Shown here: in pieces, positions 12,662-23,721 of the stretch
Numbering within the stretch: position 1 is the first letter of the stretch
Layout of the letters: each line of letters begins with the position of its first letter
Assembly (NCBI RefSeq): GCF_963924675.1
Contig: NC_089236.1
Coordinates: forward strand, 47,958,500 to 48,022,499
DNA: 64,000 nt
Origin: Phocoena phocoena
Taxonomy: Eukaryota > Chordata > Mammalia > Artiodactyla > Phocoenidae
Direction: 5' to 3'
Made by a program: the position numbers and the translations under genes
Notes under the pieces: generated by a model
Database searches by the model: none
Told to the model about the DNA's origin: nothing
The model's input: only the letters and a program-made list of their open reading frames with translations

Positions 12662-12910
12662 GTTATTGACTTTGTGAGCTCTTACTCGATGACAGAGACC
12701 ATGTAAAACATACACATAAAATCTGATTTAATCCTAAGTCTATACTATATAAGTCAGGCGCTAATGGTATGGTCATGTTATAGGTGAGGAAACGATCCAG
12801 TCTCCAATGGAAATGACCCTGGACGTTCCATTTTGAGCCCCTCGCTTTGCATGTGAAGACCATGAGCCAGGAGTGACCAGGTCTGGCCCGAGGACGTCCA
12901 GCAAACCAGC
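12662..12910 (-). repeat. MIR-like SINE fragment, diverged
   Basis: Reverse-orientation MIR landmarks appear in order: GTGAGCTCTTACTCGATGAC, then a TGATTTAATCCT segment, then TATAGGTGAGGAAACGATCC, then CTTGAACTCAGCTCCCCTGA. The middle is too diverged for certainty. Confidence 0.45.
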
Positions 12911-13038
12911 AAGGTCAAGGCTTGAACTCAGCTCCCCTGATTCTGTTCTCCTTTCTCTCTCTTAGGCTCACTTTGTTCTTTGCCTTTCTGTCCCCAAACG
13001 TTGAAGAACAAATAGAGAAATTAGGAAAAACTGCTTTT

Positions 13039-13248
13039 TTTTTTTTTTTTTTTTTTGTGGTACGCAGGCCTCTCACTGCTGCGGCCTCTCCCGTTGCGGA
13101 GCACAGGCTCCGGACGCGCAGGCCCAGCGGCCATGGGTCACGGGCCCAGCCGCTCCGCGGCATGTGGGATCCTCCCGGACCGGGGCACGAACCCGCGTCC
13201 CCTGCATCGGCAGGCGGACTCTCAACCACTGCGCCACCAGGGAAGCCC
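13039..13248 (-). mobile_element. CHR-2-type SINE, inverted relative to its neighbour
   Basis: It begins on the plus strand with a long poly-T (about 13036-13056) and ends with the complement of GGGCTTCCCTGGTGGC. The duplication GGAAAAACTGCTTTT (13024-13038) recurs after the element as GGAAAGACTGCTTTT (13249-13263), with one mismatch. Together with the sense copy at 13489-13690 it forms a close inverted pair. Confidence 0.96.
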
Positions 13249-13488
13249 GGAAAGACTGCTTTTTGACAACCGCAAATAGTGATAGAATACCAAACTTAAA
13301 ACTAAGTGAGAAGGGAGTTGATAAAGTTTGGGGAGCAGGCCATTTTGGTGTCCGGTAAAGGACAAGAGAGAGAAAATGTAGACAATGCCTCCTCAGAGAA
13401 GGAAAAGAGTGAATAAGAGAAACTGAACTCTTTATGCTTAATTGCCATATTTATAATCTCCCCCTCCAGGTATAAAAATCACCTTAGT

Positions 13489-13690
13489 GCTTCCCTGGTG
13501 GCGCAGTGCTTGAGAGTCCGCCTGACGATGCAGGGGACACGGGTTCGTGCTCCGGTCCGGGAAGATCCCACATGCCGCAGAGCGGCTAAGGCCCGTAAGC
13601 CATGGCCGCTAAGCCTGCGCGTCCGGAGCCGTGCTCCGCAACGGGAGAGGCCACAACAGTGAGAGGCCCGCGTACTGCAAAAAAAAAAAA
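13489..13690 (+). mobile_element. CHR-2-type SINE
   Basis: A full-length sense copy with a tRNA-like head (A box region GGCGCAGTGCTTGAG, B box region GGTTCGTGCTCC) and an A-rich tail. The duplication AAAAATCACCTTA lies at 13474-13486 and 13691-13703. The A box carries a G-to-C change (CAGTGCTTG instead of CAGTGGTTG), which may weaken polymerase III promotion. Confidence 0.95.
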
Positions 13691-13932
13691 AAAAATCACC
13701 TTAATGGGGAAAATAGCCATGAGAAAAAAAAATTCAAGAATTGGTAAGAACAAAGAAACGGTGAGCATAAAACAACAACCAGTAAGACAGATAAGAGTAT
13801 GTAACTGCAAGCAGTGGATAAGTGTGTGGGTAGCAATCAGGCATTGTGAGATAAGGGCAATTCTGAAAATCAAAATAATAGAAATAGTGGGTCATTTACT
13901 CACCTAATGAAGTCCAGTTTAAAAACAAGTCA

Positions 13933-14056
13933 GGGGAATTCCCTGGCGGTCCAGCAGTTAGGACTTTGAGCTCTCACTGCTGAGGGCCCGGGTTCGATCC
14001 CTGGTCGGGGAACTAAAATCCCACAAGCCCAGTGGCATGGCAAAAAAAAAAAAAAA
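13933..14056 (+). mobile_element. CHR-1-type tRNA-Glu-derived SINE
   Basis: The head GGGGAATTCCCTGGCGGTCC, the B box GGTTCGATCCC (about 13991-14001), the end segment GGGGAACTAAAATCCC and the A-tail (14042-14056) match the short cetartiodactyl SINE form rather than CHR-2. Target-site duplication is weak: AGTCAG at both ends. This is an older family than the flanking CHR-2 copies. Confidence 0.85.
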
Positions 14057-14065
14057 TCTAGTCAG

Positions 14066-15342
14066 TGAAGTTGGTACTTGAAATATGTCTATGGTACTGG
14101 GATCACTCCGTGTGCTTTCCTAGTCCATCCCATTCTAAGGAAAACACTAAAAAAAAAAAGAAGTGGCCAGTTTCTCACCTATCTTAATGTATCACAAGCA
14201 CTAGATCCAAGCACAAATCTCTCTTAAAGAGCTTGGATTGGCACCACAGGGCGCCGAGCAGAACAGGCACGAAGAACCCCAAGGTCGTTTATCTAACTAG
14301 CTAATTGTTAACTGGTAGGGGTGGGTGGTGGCAGGGAATGGGAACGGCCTGCCTTTTGCATGAATGAATTCAGCACATGGAATTCATGTTCATATTTACA
14401 TTTATAGCATACAGAATTTCTATGTCATTGACCCCAAGCTGATAAACAAAATTGCAAAGTTCATTTTAATTTCACAGATTCAGCCAATCTCATCAGTCTC
14501 CCCATTATGTTTTCATATTAAAAGAGAGAGAAAAAAATGAGAAAGCATATGTTTATAGCCAAGAATAAATATAACAATAATAAAGGAAGTAAAAAAGGAA
14601 AACTGACCTTGGCACAGTGACTTAAATTTTTCCACCTTTCTCATATGGAGAGTTTCCAAGTTCTACCATTTCAAAGAAAACACCTCATCGAAGACCACAT
14701 AATTGCATGTTGTTTCCATTCTTTAAGTGTGGGAAATGAAGCATTTTCACATTCACATCATCAGCTGTGCCCCAGGAAACCTTCCATTCTTTCCAAATTA
14801 CTTTTTGTATCATTAAACCAATCAGCATTAGGTACTTAGGATTATTTTCTGGAATAAACCCTGAATCATTATCTACATCATGTACGCAATAAAGGCAAAT
14901 AATGACATCATTATATAGCACATGAGCACTGACCCTAAATGACCAGGACCTAAAAGGGATCAGGGCAGTCCTAATAAGAATCAGGCAGGGTGCCTAATGA
15001 AAATCAAACAGCAGACCTAATAAGAAATAATGTATTTTGCCTCCCCTTCAAATTCACTTTTGATTTGCTTTTCATGAGAATCCCTGTTTGAAGTGGAACC
15101 CCCACAGGCTAGAATTGTCAGAGTTAACTCTGCAATGAGTAACTCCCAGGTGGTTCTCTGGACCATTTGATCTGGGACAAGAACCCCTCGCTCATGCAGT
15201 ATTTGATGGGCATTTACCATAACCATAGGCTTCAACTTGGCTGGTTTTTAATTCAACAAACATTACTGAGAACCTGACACAAGCATGGATGGTGCTAGAC
15301 TCAGAAACTGAAACAATAAATAAGAAATGTCCTAGATGCCAC
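14066..15342. other. Non-genic unique DNA
   Basis: No supported gene. Short A-rich and simple stretches occur at 14141-14160 and 14520-14600. Open frames of 60-78 codons occur on both strands without recognisable domains. Confidence 0.55.
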
Positions 15343-15560
15343 TTAGACTGTGTTTATTACATGCCAGGCAAAAATACCTATGCATTATTTATTAATAATC
15401 TGATATTCCCAGCAGTTGTATGAGGAAATGTATGTTTTGCCCCATTTTACAAGTGTGAAAAATAAGGCTTATCCAGATTAAGAGACTTGCCCAAGGTCAC
15501 ACTGCAAAGGAGGGGCAGAGGTGGTAGGAATAATTCAATCTGTCTCCAGCTCAGACAGTG
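15343..15560 (-). repeat. MIR SINE
   Basis: Reverse MIR signature: TTATTACATGCCAGGCAAAA, then TTTTGCCCCATTTTACAAGT, then GACTTGCCCAAGGTCACACT, then GGAATAATTCAATCTGTCTC. The order and spacing match the family. Confidence 0.75.
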
Positions 15561-16127
15561 TATTGTCTTCTATTGGAACCATTTGAAATTGCTGATACTG
15601 GACCTTTTTTTGGACCTACAAAATGACAAATAGGTTTTTCCAAAAAGAACTGGGGGTATGGTGGAGAAGAGAGAAACAGAAATAGAAAATTTTCTTTTAT
15701 AAAATAAAGGATGTTTTGCAGCATGATGGTCATCCACATCACCACGTGAGTGGGCCCAGTCCCTCCCAGCCACCACTCTGTAGCCTTAGCTGTGAACCCA
15801 AATCTCTTCACTTTTTGTCCCCAGTAGAAATTCAGTACCGACACAATGAGAACACATCCTATATTCACCTGTGCCCTCCCCTGTCTTATTCTGACTGAGA
15901 CTCCAACTACTCCTGTCATAACACTTATAGGCTTGGGATGGAAACGTGAAAAAGCATTTGCCAATATTTGCCCTGTCACAGAAGGAAAGCAAAGAGCCTG
16001 GACAGACAGGATGTGGTAGGTGTCAAAAGAGAACAAGATCAAGCACACATAGGATGTCAAATACAGTTTTTGCAACATTCTTTTACACAGATTATTTACA
16101 AACTTGATTATATGACTCATGTTTTGT
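15561..16127. other. Non-genic DNA
   Basis: A minus-strand 270-codon open stretch ending at 15551 runs into the neighbouring SINE at its N-terminal part. About 100 of its codons are SINE-derived and the rest has no recognisable domain, so I do not call a gene. Confidence 0.5.
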
Positions 16128-16146
16128 AAAGAACCTTGCAAATCTT

Positions 16147-16349
16147 GGGCTTCCCTGGTGGTGCAGTGGTTGAGTCCGCCTGCCGATGCAGGGGACACGG
16201 GTTCGTGCCCTGGTCTGGGAAGATCCCACATGCCGCGGAGCGGCTGGGCCCGTGAGCCATGGCCACTGAGCCTGCACGTCTGAAGCCTGTTGCTCCGCAA
16301 TGGGAGAGGCCACAACAGTGAGAGGCTCGCGTACCAAAAAAAAAAAAAA
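16147..16349 (+). mobile_element. CHR-2-type SINE with perfect 18-bp target-site duplication
   Basis: A complete sense copy with an A17 tail. The duplication AAAGAACCTTGCAAATCT is identical at 16128-16145 and 16350-16367, so the insertion is relatively young. A two-base deletion in the head turns GAGAGTCC into GAGTCC. Confidence 0.97.
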
Positions 16350-16619
16350 AAAGAACCTTGCAAATCTCAAAGAATGGATATAGTTTGAGCACTCTTCCAC
16401 TTTGAAAATGCACAAAATATTTTTTTTAAAGAAGGAAATTTTCTGCCATCTATTGTACACATTGGATGAGCTCTAAATGCTCAAAGCATTTCAGATCTAA
16501 TCTTTGTACCTGTTTCCTGCTAGTAATCAACATGCATGAGTTTCAAGGGAAGATTAGAACTGTATTTATTCTGAGTATGATTCCCTATAGGCACTGACTA
16601 TGTAAAGATGATGGAATTG

Positions 16620-17007
16620 TTTCTCAGATTCTTTTCCATTATAGCTTATTACAAGATACTGGATATAGTTCCCTGTGCTACACAGTAGGTCCTTGTTGTT
16701 TATATATAGTAGCATGTATCTGTTAACCCCAAGCTCCTAATTTATCCCTCCCCACCTTTCCTCTTTGGTAGCCATAAGTTTGTTCTCTATGCCTGTGAGT
16801 CCATTTCTGTTTCGTAAGTAAGTTCATCTGTATCATTTTTTTAGATTCCATACATATATACACATATGTATATATGTCTGTGACTGAATCACTTTGCTGT
16901 ACACCTGAAACTAACACAACATTGTAAATCAACTATACTTCAATTTAAAAAAAAAAGAAGAAGAAGAACTGGTGTAGCAAATCACAATCAGTTCAACATA
17001 AAAAAAT
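16620..17007 (+). mobile_element. LINE-1 fragment with 5' inversion (twin priming) and possible 3' transduction
   Basis: Two pieces of the same type II L1 3' UTR lie in opposite orientation. 16620 to about 16865 is antisense (CCTGTGAGTCCATTTCTGTT, CCTTGTTGTTTATATATAGT). About 16872-16946 is sense (CTGAATCACTTTGCTGTACA, then AACACAACATTGTAAATC). The sense part ends in A10 (16947-16956) without a canonical AATAAA. About 43 bases of non-L1 sequence and a second A-run (17000-17006) follow. TGATGGAATTG occurs at 16609-16619 and 17008-17018, flanking the whole structure as a target-site duplication. Confidence 0.8.
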
Positions 17008-17018
17008 TGATGGAATTG

Positions 17019-18960
17019 GTTGATTAATATAGTTTTTACAGGAATCTAATCATTTGCTTCCAAGACTATCAGCCTCTTGAAAGCAAGGACCACATCTTTA
17101 ATTCTGAATTTTTCACGGGTTAAATAGCACACAATAAAAATGTAGTCGCTTGGTTGCTTTATTTAGGTTATAGCATTTGTAACTACTCGAGAGATAAACC
17201 AAGTAAGAAATTGTTTGTAGCCTTGATGTTTGTAATCAAAAACGGGTTGAGTTGCAGGAAATAATGTTTTATCAGTCAACCATTAAAATATTCCACATAG
17301 TATTAGGCCTCTGCAGAGCCCAAACTGACCAACATGAAATACTTCATCTCCTTGGACAATACATCCCATAAATTATGAAAAGAAAATGGTATTTTATGAG
17401 AACCAGGCAACCTCATTTTCCAGGCAGCACATTTCATTCATATTGCCGTTATTAATAGGTCACTAACAGGATTCATGACTGGTGCCACTGCGTGAAGGTA
17501 CCCATACAGGGACACTCACCGTGGCGAAAAGCAGTATATCTCAGTTCTTTCTAAAACAGTAACTTTATCAAAACTATCACAGGTGTCCTTTGCACTCCAC
17601 TCAAACATTTTCTAATTGGAAGTGTTTTAGGTCGTGTTCATCAGAGCTCCTAGAAGATTTTTTTTACCTTCAATACTTTCAAAAATCTCCTTTTCACCAA
17701 TGAATTTTGTCTACTAAAGTTTGTATTTCCTCCATGGATTACTACATGCAAAAGTGCCTGGTTGTACTTTTGTAACTCTCAAATCAGCTCGTCTTTTGCA
17801 TGAGTAAACATATTCAATATTTTTTAAATTAGAAGTTGAAGAACACACAGGATGAGATGGCACTAGAAAGAGAGCTAGGACAGATAATTAAGGATTAAAA
17901 TCTAAACCATTGCCTCTCATGCAAGGTAGAGCAAGAAGCATGGATGGCTTCCATCTCCTGAGAGAAATACAGATACAAGGGACCTACCAGACAAGGCATT
18001 CTGCAGTTTTCATTATAAAGTTAATATTTATCTTATAGCACTGAGTTTATCTTACCAACATATCTCATTCAGAAAAAGAAGAATTTTTTGATTTACCACA
18101 TTAAAGTAAATATTGCTAGGAGATGTGTATTAAATTTTTAATAAAAACCACCCTGTCTTGGTTGGATCGAAGAGAGCTGCTTCAGCTGAGATGTAAACAA
18201 AACCAAATAAAAATACGTAGTTCCAAATACTGAGCATCGTTGCACATGTTGACCAGCCCGCCCATGACAATTGCAGTTTTATGTAGCTGAGCATTTCAGA
18301 GCTTCAGCTAAGTTTATGATAAGTCATCATCTTAGAACTCAAATGGGCAATTACCTGTAATGCTGACCCACAGGATAGCATTTCAGAACTGCATACTCCT
18401 CATGTCTGAACTATGCCCCGCAAAAGGCACGAAAGTGAAGTTCAATTCAGTTATATTTATAAACATCACCCTTTGCCTTGTGTGGATGTATTTTCTGTAC
18501 AGAAGATTTATTAGCATGGCGTGTTCTTCTTTGTACAGAATAGAGTTAGATGTAAAACCTAGGTTGTTTTCAGTTATCCCATATTCTTTAAGTTAGCAAT
18601 AAAAATCCTATCACTGAAGAGTAAAAACAGCCCAATATGGTGATCTGGATTCTCCCCGTCGTATGAAGGAGAATGAAAAGTCAGCGAGCCCCGGAAGGCT
18701 CCACATCTGTAAGAAGCGAGCCTTCAGCAGCCTGCAGTTAATGCCCATGGAATCTCTTTCCCATCCTGGAATAAGCTGCATGGAGGGGAGAATGCAAGAC
18801 AAATGGACAGAGAAAAGAGGACAGCTTCAAACCTTCAGGTTCAGAAGGAAAGAATAAAGCTAAGTCCTCAAGACACTGTCCCTGAGTTAAATATCTATAT
18901 TTTGGACCATCTACCTCCTCAGCCTGCTGAGATGCTTCTCACTGTAATAGACAAGCCCCA
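17019..18960. other. Non-genic unique DNA, includes candidate regulatory block
   Basis: No gene or young repeat over about 1.9 kb. The block 18155-18440 is richer in transcription-factor-like motifs than its surroundings and is reported separately as a finding. Confidence 0.5.
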
Positions 18961-18964
18961 CAGC

Positions 18965-19192
18965 CTTAAGATCACAGACTCTGCAGCCAGACCCTTGTGC
19001 CTTTGAATCCCACCTCTGCTGCTCACCAGCTCTGTGACCTTGGGGAAGTTTATGACCTCTCTGCCCTGTGCCTGGATTTCCTCGTCTATAAAATGCAGAC
19101 AACAATCATATCTATCTCCTAGGGTTGATATGAGAATTAAATGAGTTAATATTTGTTAAGTTCTTGCAAAGAGTCAGGCACACAGAGAATGG
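18965..19192 (+). repeat. MIR SINE
   Basis: Sense MIR order is clear: ACAGACTCTGCAGCCAGACC, TTTGAATCCCACCTCTGCTG, CAGCTCTGTGACCTTGGGGA, ATTTCCTCGTCTATAAAATG, ATATGAGAATTAAATGAGTT, then a GTCAGGCACACAGAG end. This is the best-preserved sense MIR in the window. Confidence 0.85.
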
Positions 19193-19447
19193 CACTGTAT
19201 TTATTAAATATGCAATATATTTATATTATTAATGAAGAAAATATATTAACGCATATTTTAAATATACTTATTAAATAAAGTAAAATGTTCATTCTACCAA
19301 CTTCCTTGATTTACATGATAGGAGAACTAAAGATAAATTCAAACCCTACCTCTTTCTCCAGCTCTATGCTTTTCCCCTCCCCCTTTACCCAGTCATTAGC
19401 CTTTTAATCATGATAAGAGAACTTTTTCTCTTAATAGCAATAAAAGT

Positions 19448-19642
19448 TAACATTTAGTAACCACTCTACATGTACTAGGTTGCTTACCTCATTCAGTCCT
19501 CATAAAAACCGATGAAATGAGTCTTATTATTATCCCCACTTAACAGATGAAGAAATGAAGGCATTGAAAGATAAGTAAATTATCCAGGATAACACAGTTA
19601 GGATGCAACAGAGCCAGGATTAGAACTCAGACAGTATTGAAG
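19448..19642 (-). repeat. MIR SINE
   Basis: Reverse MIR signature: ATTATTATCCCCACTTAACA, GATGAAGAAATGAAGGCATT, GGATAACACAGTTAGGATGC, CCAGGATTAGAACTCAGACA. It lies only about 250 bases from the sense MIR, in opposite orientation. Confidence 0.75.
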
Positions 19643-19938
19643 TTTGCTTCATAGAAAGAAAATGTATTACACCAGAAAAAATTTCCTATTGAACTGACCT
19701 CTTATAAAATTAATCATCATTCAAAAATCCCTCTTACCTGTAGTCACTCTATCCCAGCTAATACCCAGACAACCTGCAAATACATGAGAATGAGTGATTG
19801 CTGTTTTAAGCCACTGCGTTTGGGCTTAACCTTACTAATAAGGCCTTTGTATGCTTTTGATAAATGGAAACAAAACTCAATTTGAAAATGCTTCAAAACT
19901 ATGAAACAAAGATAAAGCCTGTATGTTTTCTTATACAG

Positions 19939-19941
<3 letters not shown>

Positions 19942-19977
<36 letters not shown>

Positions 19978-19981
19978 TCAC
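19942..19981. repeat. (CA)n microsatellite
   Basis: About 16 AC units, then CTCACTCACACA interruptions. A dinucleotide repeat, likely length-polymorphic. Confidence 0.97.
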
Positions 19982-21185
19982 ACAGATTTTAGGCTGATTG
20001 TTTAAATACAGCATAAATAAAGCCCCTCTTAGAAAAGTAAACCTTTTTCCCCAAACACTAAGGTCTATACCCATATTTCAGGTTAACATACTTTTGTAAA
20101 CAACAACCAAATAAAATTGCAAATCTTACCAAACATCCAGGATTTCATGAGGTCAAGGAAAATGCTGTCCTAAGACTGTTCAGAGCACATGCAAAGCCAG
20201 TGACCAAAGCAACTGGAAAGAGTTAAATCAATCAACAATCGAAGAAGAGAAATTTCAACAAGTATGATGACACAATGTGTTTCCAAAGAGATGGATTCTA
20301 ATGTCAAAGAATTGAGGGATGCCTATGCAAACACTGATAAAGTCCTTGAATAATTTTACAAAAATTATTCTTTTACAAAAAGATTTCTTTTATGAGTATA
20401 CTATGCAAATAAGCCAAGACAGCAACTCTTCCTTCAGGAGACAGAACTGAACCAACAGAACACAAACTGGATTCTGCCAAAAAAACCCAAAACTTGATTC
20501 ATTTTTTGGTACACCATTCAAAATATAATAAAATCTAAATTTGGTTAAAATATAAGAGCAATTGAACATATTTTTTTATAACTCTTAATTTTATTTTTCA
20601 AGATAAAGCCCACTCAAACCTTTTTTTCCTGATCACATTTTGGCCAGTATTTTTAAGTGGATTCACTTCAAGAAGGCTTTTCTCTCCACTACCAATTGTC
20701 CTCAGATATAAGTAAAGAGGACTTCCTCTCCCACATTTCTCTATCAAAGAATCTCCAAAAAATAAACACATCTAAGTCATAAAAAGATTATAACAAGAGT
20801 AATTCTGCTATCTGGTGGCAAAACACATAAACAACCAGCATGAGTGACAGGATTGTAAGTACCAAAGAAGGGTCTAAATTTTTATTACATTTCCCTAAAA
20901 ATGACAGATTTTCTAATCTGAACTAAAAACAAAATATTTAAATTTTGCCAAGGAATCATTAACATTAGGAATAAAGAAAAGAAAGGGAAAGGATAGAATA
21001 TTATTGAGTACTGTGTGTTAGGTACTGTTAGAAACTTAGCATTCAATTTCCAAGAAAATATCACGAAGACCTTCTTTCATTAATAAAGAACAACTATTCA
21101 AAGCAATACAACTGCCACAAAGATAAACTGGTCAATTGCCACTGTGGTGTAAATGCCTCCTCTGACTTAGAATCATACAAAATGA
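19982..21185. other. Non-genic unique DNA
   Basis: AT-rich with no open frame of note and no recognised repeat. Confidence 0.6.
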
Positions 21186-21187
21186 AT

Positions 21188-21320
21188 TTTAGAGCAGGAA
21201 GAGATCTTAAACATCACGTAGACTGACAGTTTCATCTTACAGATGAGAAGACAGAATCCAGGAGATTAAGTGACTTGTCTAAGATCACACAACTGGTTAA
21301 AGTCAATGCAGGGTCTAGAA
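21188..21320 (-). repeat. MIR-related SINE fragment
   Basis: TTAGAGCAGGAAGAGATCTT, then TTTCATCTTACAGATGAGAA, then GTGACTTGTCTAAGATCACA resemble the reverse-oriented core/tail of MIR-class elements. The subfamily is uncertain. Confidence 0.55.
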
Positions 21321-21647
21321 TCTATCTCTCAACTTGAGGACCAACATTATTTTTCCCTTTCTCTTCACCAAGAAATGGTAGCAATTATGAAGGAGAATTT
21401 CAACGAAAGCCTATTTCACTCCACATGTTTTCCTCATGGAGTCTATTTCCCCCATTTGAAAAGGGGTAGTGGGTTATATCAACAGTGAGTTTAATATCAT
21501 TTTCCATACTTAAGCATAACAGAATCTTAAACCAAAGCGGGGCTGCAGGGGTTCCTTGGTGTGACTTCCAGCCAAGACAGCCTATGGATTTCATCCTCCA
21601 TGCACTGCCCCATGGGCCAGGCATCCTACTGCAGAATGCAGCCTGCA

Positions 21648-21836
21648 CAATAGTTCTCAGAGTGTGGTCCCCAGACCCACACAGCATCAACATCAACTGA
21701 GACCGCCTTAGAAATGCATATTCTTGAATCCAATCCCAGACATACTGGTTCAGAAACTCTGAGAGTGGGACCCAAAACAATGTGTTTAACAAGCCTTCAG
21801 GTGTTTCTGACGCACACTAAGGTTTGAGGACCACTG
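21648..21836 (-). mobile_element. MER5A-type hAT-Charlie DNA transposon fossil
   Basis: A non-autonomous cut-and-paste element. The ends form imperfect terminal inverted repeats: CAATAGTTCTC at the left and GAGGACCACTG at the right, against a recalled end of CAGTGGTTCTCAAA. The interior has AGTGTGGTCCCCAGACC, then GAAATGCATATTCTTGAATC, then CTGGTTCAGAAACTCTGA. The 189-bp length equals the usual MER5A length. Target-site duplication is not recognisable. Inactive since early eutherian times by family knowledge. Confidence 0.85.
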
Positions 21837-22049
21837 ATCTACACAACCAAAACAATGGCTACCTTAATAGAATCTGATGTGTTCCACCTGAGAGGCAGGT
21901 CTTTATCATGTATAGAAATGCCAACTCATTTGAGAATGTGTTTTGTTACCTAAATTTTGAAGCATTGACACAAAACTTTCCTGACAGCAATTGTTTCCAT
22001 TTGCCAGTGGAATCCCATTCCCAGCTTTATTCAAGATTTGGGGAGTTAA

Positions 22050-22500
22050 GAACGAAATAATGCCATTTGCAGCAACATGGATGGATCCAGGGATTATCAT
22101 ACTAAATGAAGTAAGCCAGACAGAGAAAGACAAATACCATATGATCTCACTTATACGTGGAATCTAAAATATGACACAAATGAATTTATCTACGAAACAG
22201 AAACCAGACTCACAGACATAGAGAAGAGACTTTGGTTTCCAAGGGGAAGGGGGTGCTGGGGAGGGTAGGATTGGGAGTTTGGGATTAGCAGATGCAAACT
22301 ATTATACATAGAATAGATAAACAACAGGTCCTACTGTATAACACAGGGAACTATATTCAATATCCTGTAATAAACCATGATGGAAAAGAATATGAAAAAG
22401 AATGTATATGTAGTATAACTGAATCACTTTGTTGTACAGCAGAAATTAACACAACATTGTAAATCAACTATACTTCAATAAAATAAATCTTTTAAAAAAG
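22050..22500 (+). mobile_element. 5'-truncated LINE-1 (ORF2 end plus type II 3' UTR)
   Basis: It begins in the last codons of ORF2 (AATAATGCCATTTGCAGCAA, then GTAAGCCAGACAGAGAAAGA). The 3' UTR includes CAAGGGGAAGGGGGTGCTGG and AACTATATTCAATATCCTGT, and the element ends CTTCAATAAAATAAATC plus an A-rich tail. Flanks TTGGGGAGTT (about 22037) and TTGGGGGGGGTT (about 22504) may be a target-site duplication altered by G-run slippage. Confidence 0.9.
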
Positions 22501-22643
22501 CCTTGGGGGGGGTTGTTTTGTTTTGCCTTATTCCCCAAAGATAATGTGTTCCTATCAAAGCAGAAATGAGAGAGGGGAGGAACGGTTTTAAGAGCACAGA
22601 GACGAGGACAAAAACATTGCCACTTTCTCTTCTCTTCCTTTTC

Positions 22644-22932
22644 ATTTATTTATATATTTTAAAATTTTTGGCTGCGTTGGGTCTTCGTTGCTGCACGCGG
22701 GCTTTCTCTAGTTGTGGCGAACAGGGGCTACTCTTTATTACGATGCGCAGGCTTCTCATTGCGGTGGCTTCTCTTGTGGTGGAGCACAGGCTCTAGGCGC
22801 GCGGGCTCAGTGGTTGTGGCACACGGATTTAGTTGCTCCCCGGCATGTGGGATCTTCCCAGACCAGGGCTCGAACCCATATTCCCCGCATTGGCAGGTGG
22901 ATTCTTAACCACTGTGCCACCAGGGATGTCCC
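22644..22932 (-). mobile_element. Long CHR-type SINE (older subfamily)
   Basis: Reverse orientation. The tail side is TTGGCTGCGTTGGGTCTTCG followed by several repeats of a GGGCTTCTC...TGTGG module. The head side is GCAGGTGGATTCTTAACCAC, then TGTGCCACCAGGGATGTCC. Duplication CTCTTCCTTTTC at 22632-22643 and 22937-22948. Divergence is higher than in the short CHR-2 copies, which fits an older insertion. Confidence 0.9.
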
Positions 22933-22948
22933 CTTCCTCTTCCTTTTC

Positions 22949-23565
22949 TACTTCCTCCACTCACTTCTCCATCTCAGCCTGCTCAGCTACATCCATCTCT
23001 TCAACCACTATTGGCCCTTGTCTTATTGGCCCTGTCCCTTCAGCTCCCATAACTGCCACCTCTGTCCCTCTCCCTCCACTGGTTAACTGCCATGACTTCC
23101 ATTTGACTGCCCAGTCCTTAGGTTCAGAAGATCAAGAAATCTCAGTACTTACAAGACACGTAACGTCTAGTCAGGTCCATCTAATACAGAGGAGAAAAAA
23201 CTCAGGTCTTGGAAAATTAAGTAAATTATTCACTGCTATACAGCTCTTTCAATTCAATAAATAAGATCATATCTTTTTTCTATTGTGTTTTAGCTTTCTT
23301 GCTTGAGTTCAGCGTTTTAACCCCTCAAAAATCAAGTTAAAGTTGGTTTTGTCATTGTATAGCAATTCTTCCTCGCTTAGGTGTATCAAAAGTTTTCCTG
23401 AGCCTGCCTTTGATCTTTTCAACAGCCATTGGTGAGAATCATCAGAGCTATAAAGTACTTAGTGCATCCGAGACCTTCCTTGAGATTGTCTTTAGGACAT
23501 TGATCTTTCAATCCGAATAACAGTATTATCATACAGTCTGTATTTCAATATCTTTGCAGAGATAT
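22949..23565. other. Non-genic DNA, CT-rich at left
   Basis: 22930-23100 is pyrimidine-rich (CCTCCACTCACTTCTCC-like). No gene. Open frames here begin in the adjacent SINE and read out of it. Confidence 0.55.
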
Positions 23566-23567
23566 TT

Positions 23568-23715
23568 CTGCCTTCAGCACCTAGTATGTAGCATGGACTG
23601 TCCTAGATACTGAGAATACAGCAGCTAAGAGAACAGGACTGGGGGAGGTGGGGAGAACCTTTCTTCATGTAGCTTACATTCTACAGGAAAGCACAAAATA
23701 AGTAATAAAATAGTG
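23568..23715 (-). repeat. L2 LINE fragment
   Basis: GCACCTAGTATGTAGCATGG, then TAGATACTGAGAATACAGCA, then TAGCTTACATTCTACAGGAA follow the reverse complement of the L2 3' end. Interrupted on the right by a younger L1 insertion. Confidence 0.65.
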
Positions 23716-23721
23716 CATTAG

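Noticed and set aside
15551..16363. 270-codon minus-strand open frame
   Set aside because: The first roughly 100 codons are antisense SINE (16147-16349), the rest is unrecognised AT-rich DNA, and the SINE is a recent insertion with a perfect 18-bp duplication, so the frame did not exist before it landed.
19942..19981. CRISPR-like or satellite array
   Set aside because: Plain CA dinucleotide repeat. There are no spacers, and the organism is a mammal.
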